This document shows positions 29,001-37,353 of a stretch of DNA of 64,000 nucleotides, one piece after another (position 1 is the stretch's first letter; the number at the start of each line of letters is the position of its first letter). Source of the DNA: Roseivirga pacifica (GTDB taxonomy: Bacteria; Bacteroidota; Bacteroidia; Cytophagales; Cyclobacteriaceae); the NCBI RefSeq assembly GCF_900111145.1, contig NZ_FOIR01000003.1:1-64000 (forward strand), written 5' to 3'. Below the pieces are notes generated by a model. It worked only from the letters and a program-made list of their open reading frames with translations. It searched no databases and had not been told where the DNA came from. A program made the translations under genes and the position numbers.

Positions 29001-30342
29001 GACGGCCGCTGTAGCTGCATTAGGCTTTCTACCAATGGCCATTTCAACCACAGCAGGTGCCGAAGTGCAAAAACCATTGGCAACAGTGGTAATAGGTGGC
29101 TTGGTATCTTCTACCCTGCTTACGCTCTTCATTTTACCTAACCTCTATGTTATGTTCAACAAAAAGGTATTTGCTAAAGCGGCTACCGTTCTGGTACTAT
29201 TTATTGCCGGTTTTAGCCAAGCCAATGCTCAAACTTTCAGCTTGCAACAAGCAATAGACTCGGCAAGTGTAAACCATGCTGCTTACAAAAACTTGGACCT
29301 AGCACTTGAGCAAAGCCTGAACAACGAAAAGGCTACTTTCAAACTAGGCAACACATCGTTTAACTACACTTTTGGCCAGATAAATGATGACTACCAAGAC
29401 TGGCAGTGGCAACTTGACCAAGACCTTGGCAACCTATTTTTAATAGGCGCTTCCAAAAAACTAATGGAAGCGAATACAGACCAAGCGAGGCTGGAGCAAG
29501 TAATAAAAAAGAACCTGCTTGATTATCAGGTACAAGAAAGTTGGTTCAGTTGGTACTTCAGTTATCAAAAGCAAAGTCAGTACAACATTTGGTTACCAAA
29601 ATTAAACCAAGTGAGCAACTCGCTGCAACAAGCTTTTGAGCTGGGAGAAATAGCTGCAAAAGACAAACTGAGCATTGAAAATCTACTGATAAAACTGCGA
29701 CAAGAAGCTTTGAGCGCGGCTAAAAAGCTAAACGAAAGCAAGGCTACCCTGAGTACTTGGACTGGCAATGAACAGTTAGAGCGCCCTACCGCCATCAACT
29801 TAGATGCTTTTCTGCTGCAAGCCAACGACAGCTTAGCCAATGTTTTTCATCAAAGAAATGAAGCTGAATTGAATGCGCTCGACTTAAAAGTAAGGCAAGA
29901 AAAATCGAAACGTTTACCAGAGTTCAGTGTAGGCTACTTCAACCAGCAAATTGTTGGAACCCGGGGGTTGAATGGCTTTCGAGCTGGCATTGGAATCCCC
30001 CTCTTTTCGGCACAAGAAAAGAGAAACGCTCAAAATGCAACGATTCAAAAACAGATTCAAAGCAATGAGCAAACGCAAACTATGGCCGAATACCAGCAAC
30101 AGTTAAAAGCCTTAAAGGCCAATAAAAAACACTTACAGGCTAGTCTTGATGTGCTTCCGAGTGAAGCTGCTTTTGCTAGTCAATGGCAAGTTTTGGTAGA
30201 ACTACTTGAAAGTGGCGAGATCAATCTTTTTGAGTGGACGAGCTTGCTCAACTCGCACATAGAAAACTATGCCGAGCAGTTGAGCATTCAGCAACAACTA
30301 ATAAACACACAACTTCAGATCAACTTTCTAACGCAACAATAA
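26071..30342 (+). CDS. CusA/CzcA-type RND efflux pump fused to TolC-like outer-membrane factor
   Basis: 1,423 residues. Residues 1 to about 1035 are a heavy-metal RND pump: IDAVPDITNNQVQV after the first helix, the HME-RND proton-relay helix FGIVVDGAVIIVEN, and twelve predicted membrane helices in two halves. Residues 1036-1055 (AKAATVLVLFIAGFSQANAQ) look like a signal peptide left at the fusion point, followed by about 370 residues of TolC/OEP-type coiled coil (LQQAIDSASVNHAAYKNLDLALEQ). The fused form is known in Bacteroidota. The protein should expel Cu/Ag or Co/Zn/Cd cations; which one is not visible. The stop is 5 bp before the adaptor gene. Confidence 0.93.
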   Translation: MFEKIIQFSVRQKFIITLFVVAIIAGGLYSLSQLPIDAVPDITNNQVQVVTTSPTLAPQEVEQLITFPIEVSVANIPRVEEIRSISRYGLSVITIVFDEGMPQLDARQFVQEQLKLATEEIPDGLGSPELMPITTGLGEIYQYTLEVEPGYESQYSAMELRTIQDWIVKRQMAGISGIIEISSFGGYLKQYEVAVDPLVLRSFDLTLADIFEALENNNQNSGSSYIEKSTNAYYIRSEGRINSLEDIEKIIVKHQGESPVMVRDVANVQWGSPKRYGALTHDGKGEAVGGIALMLKGANSSDAIANVHERVERVQQSLPEGVKIVPYLDRSDLVGRAINTVSKNLIEGGLIVIFVLLLLLGNWRAGLIVASVIPLAMLFAFILMNLFGVSANLMSLGAIDFGIVVDGAVIIVENALHVLYTAYLGKKLTQRDMDDIITQSSSKIYQSAAFGVLIILVVFLPVITLTGVEGKMFKPMALTVSFALLGALILSLTYVPMITSLILKKHIKEHKTFSDKMVDSMRSAYQPLLTRSLQWPKLLLSLVAAAFIGSVALLGSLGAEFIPTLEEGDLAMQMTIPPGSSLQQSIKTANKAEQILLDNFPEVKHVVSKIGTSEVPTDPMAIEDADIMIILKEKADWTTTQDREELVGMMKDKLARIPGASFEFTQPIQLRFNELTTGAKTDVAIKIFGEDVNTLASLGEQVAQLVEGIQGAADVKVEQTDGLTQYVVRPIRAKLAQHNVNISDVNQVIRTAYAGETAGVIFENEKKFDLVVRLDSSYRQSLNLNRLFVNNAEGDLIPLEELVSFQTEEGPMQITRENAQRRISIGVNVRNRDIASLVAEIEEKLNAQLPLPAGYYVTYGGQFENLEAAQQRLSIAVPVALLMIFMLLYFAFGSMKYAVLIFSAVPMSAIGGIVALWLRGMPFSISAGIGFIALFGVAVLNGIVLISYFNELRNEGKQTIDAVVIAGALARLRPVLMTAAVAALGFLPMAISTTAGAEVQKPLATVVIGGLVSSTLLTLFILPNLYVMFNKKVFAKAATVLVLFIAGFSQANAQTFSLQQAIDSASVNHAAYKNLDLALEQSLNNEKATFKLGNTSFNYTFGQINDDYQDWQWQLDQDLGNLFLIGASKKLMEANTDQARLEQVIKKNLLDYQVQESWFSWYFSYQKQSQYNIWLPKLNQVSNSLQQAFELGEIAAKDKLSIENLLIKLRQEALSAAKKLNESKATLSTWTGNEQLERPTAINLDAFLLQANDSLANVFHQRNEAELNALDLKVRQEKSKRLPEFSVGYFNQQIVGTRGLNGFRAGIGIPLFSAQEKRNAQNATIQKQIQSNEQTQTMAEYQQQLKALKANKKHLQASLDVLPSEAAFASQWQVLVELLESGEINLFEWTSLLNSHIENYAEQLSIQQQLINTQLQINFLTQQ

Positions 30343-30347
30343 GTAAG

Positions 30348-31421
30348 ATGAAAAATATTAAAAACCTTCTTTTCACTCTTCCACTAGCCCTATTTGCAGC
30401 TTGTGGCAATGGTGAACCAAACGAAACACACACGGTAAACCCAAGCGAAACGGCTAATGCCGCTGCCAATTACGTGCAAGTGGGTAAGTTGGCCGTTAAG
30501 CCGCTAAGCGAAGAAATATACAGTACAGGTACAATTGATGTACCGCCTATGGAGCGCAAGGTTATTCATAGCTACCTAGAGGCGAACGTAACTTATGTGA
30601 ATGTAATTCAAGGACAAACCGTAAAGCAAGGACAAGTGATTGCCAAGCTGAGCCATCCAAACCTTATTGCACTACAGCAAACTTTACTAGAATCGAAAAC
30701 CGAAATTGATTTTCAGCAAGGTGAATTAGAAAGAAAAACCAAGCTAGCGGAAAGTAATGCCGCCTCAGCTAAAGAAGTAAATGCGATAAAACGCCAGTTA
30801 GACATGGCCAAAATCACCTTCGAGTCGGCTAAAGAGCATTTAGCTCTTTTAGGCATTTCCGAAGCGCAAGTTTTGAACAACGGGCCAAAAAAAGAAATCA
30901 GCATAAAGGCACCATTTAGCGGCAAAGTGAGCAAAGTGCACATAACCAACGGACAGTTTGTAAGCGTAAATCAGCCATTGGTAGAAGTACTAAACACGCA
31001 CCATAAGCACTTAGAACTTGACGTATTTGCCAAAAATGCTGACAAAGTAAAACTGGGGCAAACCATCCACTTTAATGTACCAGGCAGCAGCCAAGTATTT
31101 TCAGGCAAGGTCTACCTTATCAACCCAGATATTACAGGCAACAAACTGCGTGTACACGGGCATTTAGACAATGAAGAAATAGACCTGAAAGTAGGCACTT
31201 TCATTGAAGCCAAAATCACTATTAACAATGAAGCGGTTGCACAAATTGGCAACGAAGAAATCATTCGAGAGGGCGACAAATTCTTCCTTTTTAGGCCAGT
31301 ACCAAGTGGTTACGAAAAAGTGGCTATTACCAAAGGCCGCAGCAATGAGCAGTACTCAGAATTAATAGGCATTGATACCACCCAACAATGGGTGATAGCC
31401 GGAAATTACTATCTTCAGTAA
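30348..31421 (+). CDS. CusB/HlyD-type periplasmic adaptor lipoprotein
   Basis: 357 residues from ATG 30348; longer in-frame starts lie inside the pump gene and lack a signal. Lipobox LALFAAC places the lipidated Cys near residue 20. Then come a barrel-sandwich (lipoyl-like) half IHSYLEANVTYVNVIQGQTVKQGQ, a coiled-coil hairpin (about 115-170) and the second half ISIKAPFSGKVSKVHITNGQFVS, as in membrane-fusion proteins. It connects the RND pump with its outer-membrane channel; the start 5 bp after the pump stop shows co-translation. Third gene of the metal-efflux operon. Confidence 0.92.
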   Translation: MKNIKNLLFTLPLALFAACGNGEPNETHTVNPSETANAAANYVQVGKLAVKPLSEEIYSTGTIDVPPMERKVIHSYLEANVTYVNVIQGQTVKQGQVIAKLSHPNLIALQQTLLESKTEIDFQQGELERKTKLAESNAASAKEVNAIKRQLDMAKITFESAKEHLALLGISEAQVLNNGPKKEISIKAPFSGKVSKVHITNGQFVSVNQPLVEVLNTHHKHLELDVFAKNADKVKLGQTIHFNVPGSSQVFSGKVYLINPDITGNKLRVHGHLDNEEIDLKVGTFIEAKITINNEAVAQIGNEEIIREGDKFFLFRPVPSGYEKVAITKGRSNEQYSELIGIDTTQQWVIAGNYYLQ

Positions 31422-31572
31422 GTATAAGTTTCAGCCCGGCATACGGCTGGGCTGTTACTTTAAATATTCGGAGCTATAAGTCTCGCAAAGCGTATTTTCA
31501 GATACTTTCAAAAGCGGTCATTCAAATTCAATGCATTTCCCTATTTTTACCGCACAAAAAAGAATAACCCTT

Positions 31573-32391
31573 ATGTCACATAACCTATTGAAAGGAAAAA
31601 GAGGAATCATTTTCGGTGCACTTGACGAGCGTTCTATCGCTTGGAAGGTGGCGCAAGTAGCACATGCCGAAGGCGCTTCTTTTACCCTAACCAATGCCCC
31701 TATTGCATTAAGAATGGGCGAAATCAACAAATTGGCTGAAGAATGTGGAGCAGAAGTAATTCCTGCCGATGCCACTTCTGTTGAAGATCTTGAAAACCTG
31801 ATCACTAAGTCGCAAGAAGTGCTAGGTGGAAAGCTCGACTTTATCCTTCACTCAATTGGTATGAGCCCTAACGTACGTAAAGGCCGTTCTTACGGTGACC
31901 TGAACTACGATTGGATGGTAAAAAGTTTAGACGTTTCTGCTATGTCTTTCCACAAAGTAATGCAAACTGCAGAAAAGCTTGATGCCATGAACGAATGGGG
32001 TTCTATTCTTGGCCTTTCTTACATTGCGGCACAGCGTTCGTTCCCAGATTACTCGGATATGGCGCAAGCAAAAGCCATGTTAGAATCTATTGCGAGAAGC
32101 TACGGTGAGCGTTTTGGTAGATTGAAAAACGTACGTGTAAACACTATTTCTCAGTCGCCTACAATGACAACCGCAGGTACTGGTGTTGGTGGTTTCGATG
32201 TGTTCTACGACTACGCAGACAAGATGTCTCCGCTTGGTAACGCAACTGCCGAAGACTGCGCAAACTACTGCGTAATGTTCTTCTCTGACTTTACTAAAAA
32301 AGTAACAATGCAAAACCTAATGCACGATGGTGGCTTCTCATCTTCTGGCATTACCGATGCATTGATCGAAGACTTGAAAAAAGCGAAGTAA
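31573..32391 (+). CDS. fabI: Enoyl-ACP reductase (NADH) FabI
   Basis: 272 residues from ATG 31573. An upstream ATG (31531) adds an unrelated tail and precedes a -7-like TATTTTTA at 31542-31549. Short-chain dehydrogenase of FabI type: LKGKRGIIFGALDERSIAWKVA nucleotide loop, HSIGMSP, and catalytic Tyr/Lys pair in FPDYSDMAQAKAMLE (Y-x6-K), with NTISQSPTMTTAG substrate loop. It reduces enoyl-ACP in the last step of each fatty-acid elongation cycle in the cytoplasm. Confidence 0.95.
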   Translation: MSHNLLKGKRGIIFGALDERSIAWKVAQVAHAEGASFTLTNAPIALRMGEINKLAEECGAEVIPADATSVEDLENLITKSQEVLGGKLDFILHSIGMSPNVRKGRSYGDLNYDWMVKSLDVSAMSFHKVMQTAEKLDAMNEWGSILGLSYIAAQRSFPDYSDMAQAKAMLESIARSYGERFGRLKNVRVNTISQSPTMTTAGTGVGGFDVFYDYADKMSPLGNATAEDCANYCVMFFSDFTKKVTMQNLMHDGGFSSSGITDALIEDLKKAK

Positions 32392-32399
32392 TAAATTAA

Positions 32400-32509
32400 T
32401 AGCCGTTTTAAACAATTGCTTGTCATTCCCGACTACGATCAGGAATGCCCCTTATGAAAAGAGATTCCCCTTTTCAGAGGAATAACAAAAGAGGTGTTTA
32501 AAACGGCTA
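32400..32509. repeat. Nested inverted-repeat element (MITE-like or terminator)
   Basis: 15-bp perfect terminal inverted repeats (TAGCCGTTTTAAACA at 32400-32414; its complement at 32495-32509) enclose a second imperfect inverted pair (TTGTCATTCC / GGAATAACAA) and an inner hairpin (TGAAAAG/CTTTTCA). 110 bp, no coding capacity, between fabI and ispE. Its shape resembles small dispersed palindromic elements of the GTCATTCC type. Confidence 0.6.
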
Positions 32510-32524
32510 AACTCCCTTCTTACC

Positions 32525-33337
32525 ATGCTGGTATTCCCTAATGCAAAAATCAATCTGGGACTGCAGATTACCAAAAAACTCCCCAATGGCTACCATGCCA
32601 TTAACACTTGCTTTTACCCTGTACCCATTACCGATGCATTAGAATTTATAGAAGCAAAGAAAACAGCTTTCTCATCATCGGGCATTGATATTCCGGGCAA
32701 CGAAAAGCAAAACCTGGTTTTGAAGGCTTATCAACTGCTCAAGAAGGACTACCAGTTACCAAACGTTTCCATCCATCTTTTAAAACAAATCCCCATTGGT
32801 GCAGGGTTAGGCGGTGGATCTGCCGATGCGGCCTTTATGCTTACCGCACTCAATGAGTATTTTCAGCTTTTCCTCGATGTTAGCATTTTAGAAGACTACG
32901 CGGCACAATTAGGCAGCGATTGCCCATTCTTTATAGAAAACAAGCCTGCCCTTGCCACTGGAACAGGCACGGAATTAACGCCATTTGAATTCAGTTTAAA
33001 GGGCCATTGGTTGGTCTTGGTAAATCCTGGTATTCATATTTCAACCCAAGCAGCATATGCTGGGGTTAACCCAAAGGCATCGGCAACCAATTTGGAAGAG
33101 CTACTCCAATCAATGGATTTTGACCGTTGGAAAAACGAATTGATAAACGATTTTGAAGCCTCCATTTTTTCGCAAACGCCCAAGCTAGCCGAAATTAAAA
33201 CGCAGCTCTATACCTTAGGCGCCAACTATGCAGCCATGAGTGGTTCTGGCTCAACCATGTTCGGAATTTTTAAGCATGAACCTCAACTTAAAGCAGACTT
33301 TTTCGATAACTTATACGTTAAGAAAGTCTTGCTTTAA
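32525..33337 (+). CDS. ispE: 4-diphosphocytidyl-2-C-methyl-D-erythritol kinase IspE
   Basis: 270 residues, GHMP kinase fold. N-terminal AKINLGLQITKKLPNGYHAI, ATP-binding IPIGAGLGGGSADAA (about 91-105), SDCPFF, and the C-terminal MSGSGSTMFGIF motif. It phosphorylates CDP-ME in the non-mevalonate isoprenoid pathway in the cytoplasm. The M23 peptidase gene follows after 11 bp, suggesting co-transcription. Confidence 0.95.
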   Translation: MLVFPNAKINLGLQITKKLPNGYHAINTCFYPVPITDALEFIEAKKTAFSSSGIDIPGNEKQNLVLKAYQLLKKDYQLPNVSIHLLKQIPIGAGLGGGSADAAFMLTALNEYFQLFLDVSILEDYAAQLGSDCPFFIENKPALATGTGTELTPFEFSLKGHWLVLVNPGIHISTQAAYAGVNPKASATNLEELLQSMDFDRWKNELINDFEASIFSQTPKLAEIKTQLYTLGANYAAMSGSGSTMFGIFKHEPQLKADFFDNLYVKKVLL

Positions 33338-33348
33338 CCATCAGAATT

Positions 33349-34158
33349 ATGCCAAAGCTATTCTATTCGCTTAGCTTATTATTACTCTCTATTTTACAAG
33401 CAACCGCCCAAGAAGACTTTTTTAAAGTCTACTATGAGCAGACCGACACAACCATTAGTATTTATGCTGACAATAGTGGGTTTATGCCTGTTTCGGTTAC
33501 ACTTACGCTCGACCTAAAGGGACTGAAACCAGCGCAAGAACCTCCTGAATACTACATTATAGAAGGTAAAACAGCCACCAATAAGCTTATCGATTTGGTA
33601 ATTCCCGAGGGCCGATCTTGGAACTTTAAATACCATTACAATTACTATTTGGGCAAGGCAAATGCCGTGCACAACGATGACTTTGTCTATCAACTACCGT
33701 TTGAAGTGGATAAAACATGGCCACTCACGCAGGGCTATAATGGGCGCTCTACCCATATGGGTGAGAATGCTTTGGATTTTACCATGCCCAGTGGCGAAAA
33801 GATATTAGCTGCCCGAGGAGGCAAAGTTGTAGCCATTAAAGAAGACTCAGACAGGGGTTGCCCCTCGCCCAGCTGCAACGACTATGGCAACTACATACGC
33901 ATACTGCACGATGATGGCACGCTAGCCGACTACCTACATTTACAGCAAAACGGAGCACTCGTAAACCCTGGAGATGAAGTTGAAAAAGGCCAACACATTG
34001 CGCTGTCTGGAGGCACCGGATGGGCCTCTGGGCCTCATTTGCATTTTATGGTTTACAAATACGAAGGTAGCAAACGTATTTCCTACGAAACCAAATTCCA
34101 GATAAACCCAAGAGAAATCGGCTATTTGGAAGAAGGGAAAAGGTATAAAGGGAACTAA
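33349..34158 (+). CDS. Exported M23-family metallopeptidase
   Basis: 269 residues with signal peptide (LLLLSILQATAQ). The C-terminal half is a LytM/M23 domain: first ligands in STHMGENALDF (His/Asp), then GNYIRILHDDGTLADYLHLQ and the catalytic pair GPHLHFMVYK. A Cys pair in GCPSPSCNDYG may form a disulfide. M23 enzymes cut peptidoglycan cross-bridges or act as endopeptidases in the periplasm. The N-terminal 110 residues are a beta-type region without a recognised family. Its stop overlaps the stop of the convergent gene in the shared bases CTAA. Confidence 0.9.
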   Translation: MPKLFYSLSLLLLSILQATAQEDFFKVYYEQTDTTISIYADNSGFMPVSVTLTLDLKGLKPAQEPPEYYIIEGKTATNKLIDLVIPEGRSWNFKYHYNYYLGKANAVHNDDFVYQLPFEVDKTWPLTQGYNGRSTHMGENALDFTMPSGEKILAARGGKVVAIKEDSDRGCPSPSCNDYGNYIRILHDDGTLADYLHLQQNGALVNPGDEVEKGQHIALSGGTGWASGPHLHFMVYKYEGSKRISYETKFQINPREIGYLEEGKRYKGN

Positions 34159-35072
34159 GCTGGATTGCCATTTAGTTTCGCGGCTCTTCTGCGCTTCCAC
34201 CTTTTGTATACCGGATAAGAAAGCACTGAAGCCAAAATGACCAAAGTCCCATAGTAGAAACCATTGCTCATTTGCTCTTCTTCGCCATAAATAATCAGCG
34301 CCATAATAATGCCGTAAACAGGCTCTAGGTTAATAGTAAGGTTGACAGAAAATGCAGAAATGCGCTTCATCAGCTCCACAGAAACTGAAAACGCATACAC
34401 CGTACACACAATAGACAGTACAGCCAACAATCCCCAATCTCTCAAGTTTGGCAAGTCGTAAGTGGCCGCTTTTCCCACAATAAAGGCTTTATAAAAAGGA
34501 ATGAATATGGCGATGCCAATTGCAGCAGCCAGCATTTCATAATAGGTAATGCTATACTCTGAGTATTTATGCGTTAGCTGAGAATTAATCACTGAAAATG
34601 TAGCCGACAGGATTGCCGCTCCAATGGCGAGTGTCAAGCCTAGTGCATGGTTAAACTCAAATCTAAAAATGAGATAAAGCCCAAAAACGACCAGCAAACC
34701 AAGCAGTAATTCTATACCGGAAACTCTTCGCTTTTTAACAATCGGTTCGATAAGGCTCGTCCAAAATGTAGCGGTAGCCACACCTGCTAAGCACACCGAA
34801 ACGGTAGAAACCCTGGCTGCTTCAAAGAATAGAAACCAATGGGCAGCAATCAATATTCCCGTTCCAATTAGCTTAAAGAGCACCTTTCTTTCAAAGTGCA
34901 TTGGCTTTTTCCTCCACTTTAGAAAAACAAAAAGCACCAAGGCTGCAATGCCCGTGCGGTACATCACCACATCTGCTGAGGAAATACTGATTTCATTACC
35001 GAGAATTGCTGTAAAACCCCACAAAAAAACGATAAAGTGGAGTTTAAAATAATCTTTAAGGCTAGCTTCCAT
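34155..35072 (-). CDS. EamA/DMT-family permease
   Basis: 305 residues from ATG 35072, which overlaps the stop of the upstream LptF/G gene (TAATG); the longer in-frame reading would run into that gene. About ten membrane helices in two EamA repeats (for example FIVFLWGFTAILG and VNLTINLEPVYGIIMALIIYGE), the standard drug/metabolite transporter layout. An inner-membrane exporter of unknown small metabolite. A cytoplasmic KRWKRRRAAK tail ends it. Confidence 0.88.
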   Translation of the reverse strand: MEASLKDYFKLHFIVFLWGFTAILGNEISISSADVVMYRTGIAALVLFVFLKWRKKPMHFERKVLFKLIGTGILIAAHWFLFFEAARVSTVSVCLAGVATATFWTSLIEPIVKKRRVSGIELLLGLLVVFGLYLIFRFEFNHALGLTLAIGAAILSATFSVINSQLTHKYSEYSITYYEMLAAAIGIAIFIPFYKAFIVGKAATYDLPNLRDWGLLAVLSIVCTVYAFSVSVELMKRISAFSVNLTINLEPVYGIIMALIIYGEEEQMSNGFYYGTLVILASVLSYPVYKRWKRRRAAKLNGNPA

Positions 35073-36151
35073 TATTTGGGAACGAGGCGGTAAAGGGCCG
35101 CTCCTACAACTGTGAAAATAATGTTTGGTGTCCAAATGGCCAGTATCGGATTGGAACCACCCGTTTCGGCATTACTCTTAGCCGCAATAAATAGAATGAT
35201 GTAAATAAAGGCTATGAAGAAGCCCAAAGCAATCTGAAAACCAACCCCTCCTCTTGTCTTACGAGACGACAGAATTACACCAATAAAAGTTAGGATAATG
35301 GCCGTAAATGGCGACATATATCTCACCAGTTTTTCAATCTGGTAAATCGGAATATTATCTGCTCCCTTCATTTTCAGGTCGGCAATGTAATTGTCGAGCT
35401 CTGGTATGGTTAGCGTCTGCTCAAAACTGTTCATGTTGCCAAAGTCCTCTGGCTTCATGTTTATTTGCAGCAGCGTATCATTAATATTTTCGTAGCGATA
35501 GGTCTCTTTTAAGCCATCAAACTCACGTAAGCTCCATCTTTTCAGACCCCAACCATTACGGGTTGAATCCCACTTAATTTCTCCAGCCGTTAACTTCCAA
35601 TCGATCTTTTGATCTTTGATCTCCTCCATTGTAAAGCGATACCCCTGCTCTCTGTTAGAATCGTAACTACTCAAAAACACATAGGTGGTCGGGCTCACTT
35701 TAAAGTGAATATTCTTCTCATTAAAGCGGAATTCCTTTTCGAAAAATCGCTGTTCAAAAGCCACACGGAATTTATTGGCGTTGGGGATAATCCACCCAGT
35801 AAAGATAAAGCTGGTAATGGCAATAATTACCGAACCAATAAGAAAGGGCCTGAGCATTCTGGGGTAACTCACACCGCCACTTAAAATGGCAATAATCTCG
35901 GTATGACTAGCCAACTTAGAGGTAACAAAAACAGTGGCAATAAACACCGTAATTGGTGTAATAAGATTGGCTATGTAGGGGGCGTAGGATAGAAAGTACT
36001 GAAAGATCAGCTTGGCCGGCACCTGATTTTTAATAAAGTCCTCATTCCTTTCAGAGAAAGTAATAATGAGTACAATTGACACCAGAATGATCACCACAAA
36101 AAGAAATGTGGTTAAGAATTTTTTCAGTATGTATCGGTCTAGAATGCGCAT
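35072..36151 (-). CDS. LptF/LptG-family (YjgP/YjgQ) permease
   Basis: 359 residues. MRILDRYILKKFLTTFLFVV is the typical start; three N-terminal membrane helices, a periplasmic beta-jellyroll (about 120-270), and three C-terminal helices match LptF/LptG, the membrane subunits of the LPS transporter that lifts LPS from the inner membrane. I cannot decide between LptF and LptG from this copy alone. Both ends overlap neighbours by one base (TAATG), so tgt, this gene and the EamA gene form a translationally coupled operon. Confidence 0.9.
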   Translation of the reverse strand: MRILDRYILKKFLTTFLFVVIILVSIVLIITFSERNEDFIKNQVPAKLIFQYFLSYAPYIANLITPITVFIATVFVTSKLASHTEIIAILSGGVSYPRMLRPFLIGSVIIAITSFIFTGWIIPNANKFRVAFEQRFFEKEFRFNEKNIHFKVSPTTYVFLSSYDSNREQGYRFTMEEIKDQKIDWKLTAGEIKWDSTRNGWGLKRWSLREFDGLKETYRYENINDTLLQINMKPEDFGNMNSFEQTLTIPELDNYIADLKMKGADNIPIYQIEKLVRYMSPFTAIILTFIGVILSSRKTRGGVGFQIALGFFIAFIYIILFIAAKSNAETGGSNPILAIWTPNIIFTVVGAALYRLVPK

Positions 36152-37281
36152 TAAAGTCGTGTGGTTACCTTTTTAACCATTTCGTTTTTCCAATCAACAA
36201 ACGTGCCGTCAATAATATGCTTTCTAGCTTCTTTCACCAACCACAAATAAAAACTTAGGTTATGAATACTGGCAATTTGTGCCCCCAAAATTTCTTTACT
36301 GGTTATTAAATGCCTCAAATATGCTTTGCTATAAAAAGAGCTTACATAACCACCCAAATTCGGGTCAATCGGTGAGAAATCGTCTTTCCACTTTTCATTG
36401 CGCATGTTCAGAATACCTTCCGAAGTAAAGAGCATGCCATTTCGGGCATTTCTGGTCGGCATTACACAATCGAACATATCCACACCAAGCGCAATGCACT
36501 CTAAGATATTTTCCGGAGTACCCACGCCCATCAAATAACGAGGTTTGTCCTTCGGTAAAATATCGCATACTATTTCAGTATGCTCGTACATCATTTCGGC
36601 TGGTTCACCAACCGACAGCCCACCAATGGCATTTCCTTCTCGCTCAAAAGAAGCAATGGTTTCGGCCGACTTCACTCTCAAATCTTTATAGGTACTTCCC
36701 TGCACAATCGGGAAGAGTGTTTGACTATAGCCGTACTTGCCCTCGGTGGCATCAAACCTATCGCAGCAGCGCTTTAACCAACGATGGGTCATCTCCATAG
36801 ACTCGCGCGCATAACCATAGTCACAAGGGTAAGGCGTGCACTCGTCAAAAGCCATAATGATATCGGCACCAATGGTACGCTGAATATCCATTACATTTTC
36901 TGGCGTAAAAACGTGCTTTGAACCGTCAATGTGAGATTTGAAGGTTACGCCCTCTTCCTTAATCTTTCTGGTACCGGAAAGTGAATACACCTGATATCCT
37001 CCTGAATCTGTCAAAATTGGCCTATCCCAACCATTGAATTTATGGAGGCCACCCGCTTTTTCGATAATATCGAGACCTGGTCTCAAATAGAGGTGGTAGG
37101 TATTGCCCAAAATAATTTGCGCATTAACATCTTCTTTAAGCTCACGCTGATGCACGGCCTTAACCGTTCCTGCTGTACCTACAGGCATAAAAATAGGCGT
37201 TTCAATAGTACCATGATCGGTGGTCACCTCTCCTGCTCTTGCCTTTGTTCCTTTGTCGTTTGCTGTCAGCTTAAAATCCAT
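36151..37281 (-). CDS. tgt: Queuine/preQ1 tRNA-ribosyltransferase Tgt (zinc cysteines absent)
   Basis: 376 residues, usual length. TIM-barrel TGT with MPVGTAGTVKAV, active-site DSGGYQVYSL, GGLSVGEP, YLMGVGTPENI and the second Asp region FDCVMPTRNARNG. It exchanges G34 in GUN-anticodon tRNAs for preQ1. The usual zinc motif CxCxxC before YS(R/K)AYLRHL reads LGGYVSS, so all three Cys are missing while the His is kept; this may be a trait of Bacteroidota Tgt. First gene of the coupled operon; TATTTTTG, a full -7 match, lies 19 bp upstream. Confidence 0.95.
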   Translation of the reverse strand: MDFKLTANDKGTKARAGEVTTDHGTIETPIFMPVGTAGTVKAVHQRELKEDVNAQIILGNTYHLYLRPGLDIIEKAGGLHKFNGWDRPILTDSGGYQVYSLSGTRKIKEEGVTFKSHIDGSKHVFTPENVMDIQRTIGADIIMAFDECTPYPCDYGYARESMEMTHRWLKRCCDRFDATEGKYGYSQTLFPIVQGSTYKDLRVKSAETIASFEREGNAIGGLSVGEPAEMMYEHTEIVCDILPKDKPRYLMGVGTPENILECIALGVDMFDCVMPTRNARNGMLFTSEGILNMRNEKWKDDFSPIDPNLGGYVSSFYSKAYLRHLITSKEILGAQIASIHNLSFYLWLVKEARKHIIDGTFVDWKNEMVKKVTTRL

Positions 37282-37299
37282 TCCCGCTATTTAGTGGTG

Positions 37300-37307
37300 C
37301 AAAAATA
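37300..37307 (-). promoter_or_regulatory. -7 element of the tgt operon
   Basis: TATTTTTG on the minus strand matches TAnnTTTG exactly, 18 nt before the tgt ATG. The -33 part is not convincing. Confidence 0.45.
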
Positions 37308-37353
37308 GTAGGAATGCCGAATTCTTATTTCTTTAGCAGCAATTCATTTCCAT

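Noticed and set aside
30234-30347. Longer N terminus for the CusB-like protein
   Set aside because: It lies within the pump gene and would bury the lipoprotein signal that starts at 30348.
31531-31572. Upstream ATG for FabI
   Set aside because: Adds 14 residues not typical of FabI, and a -7-like box lies between the two ATGs.
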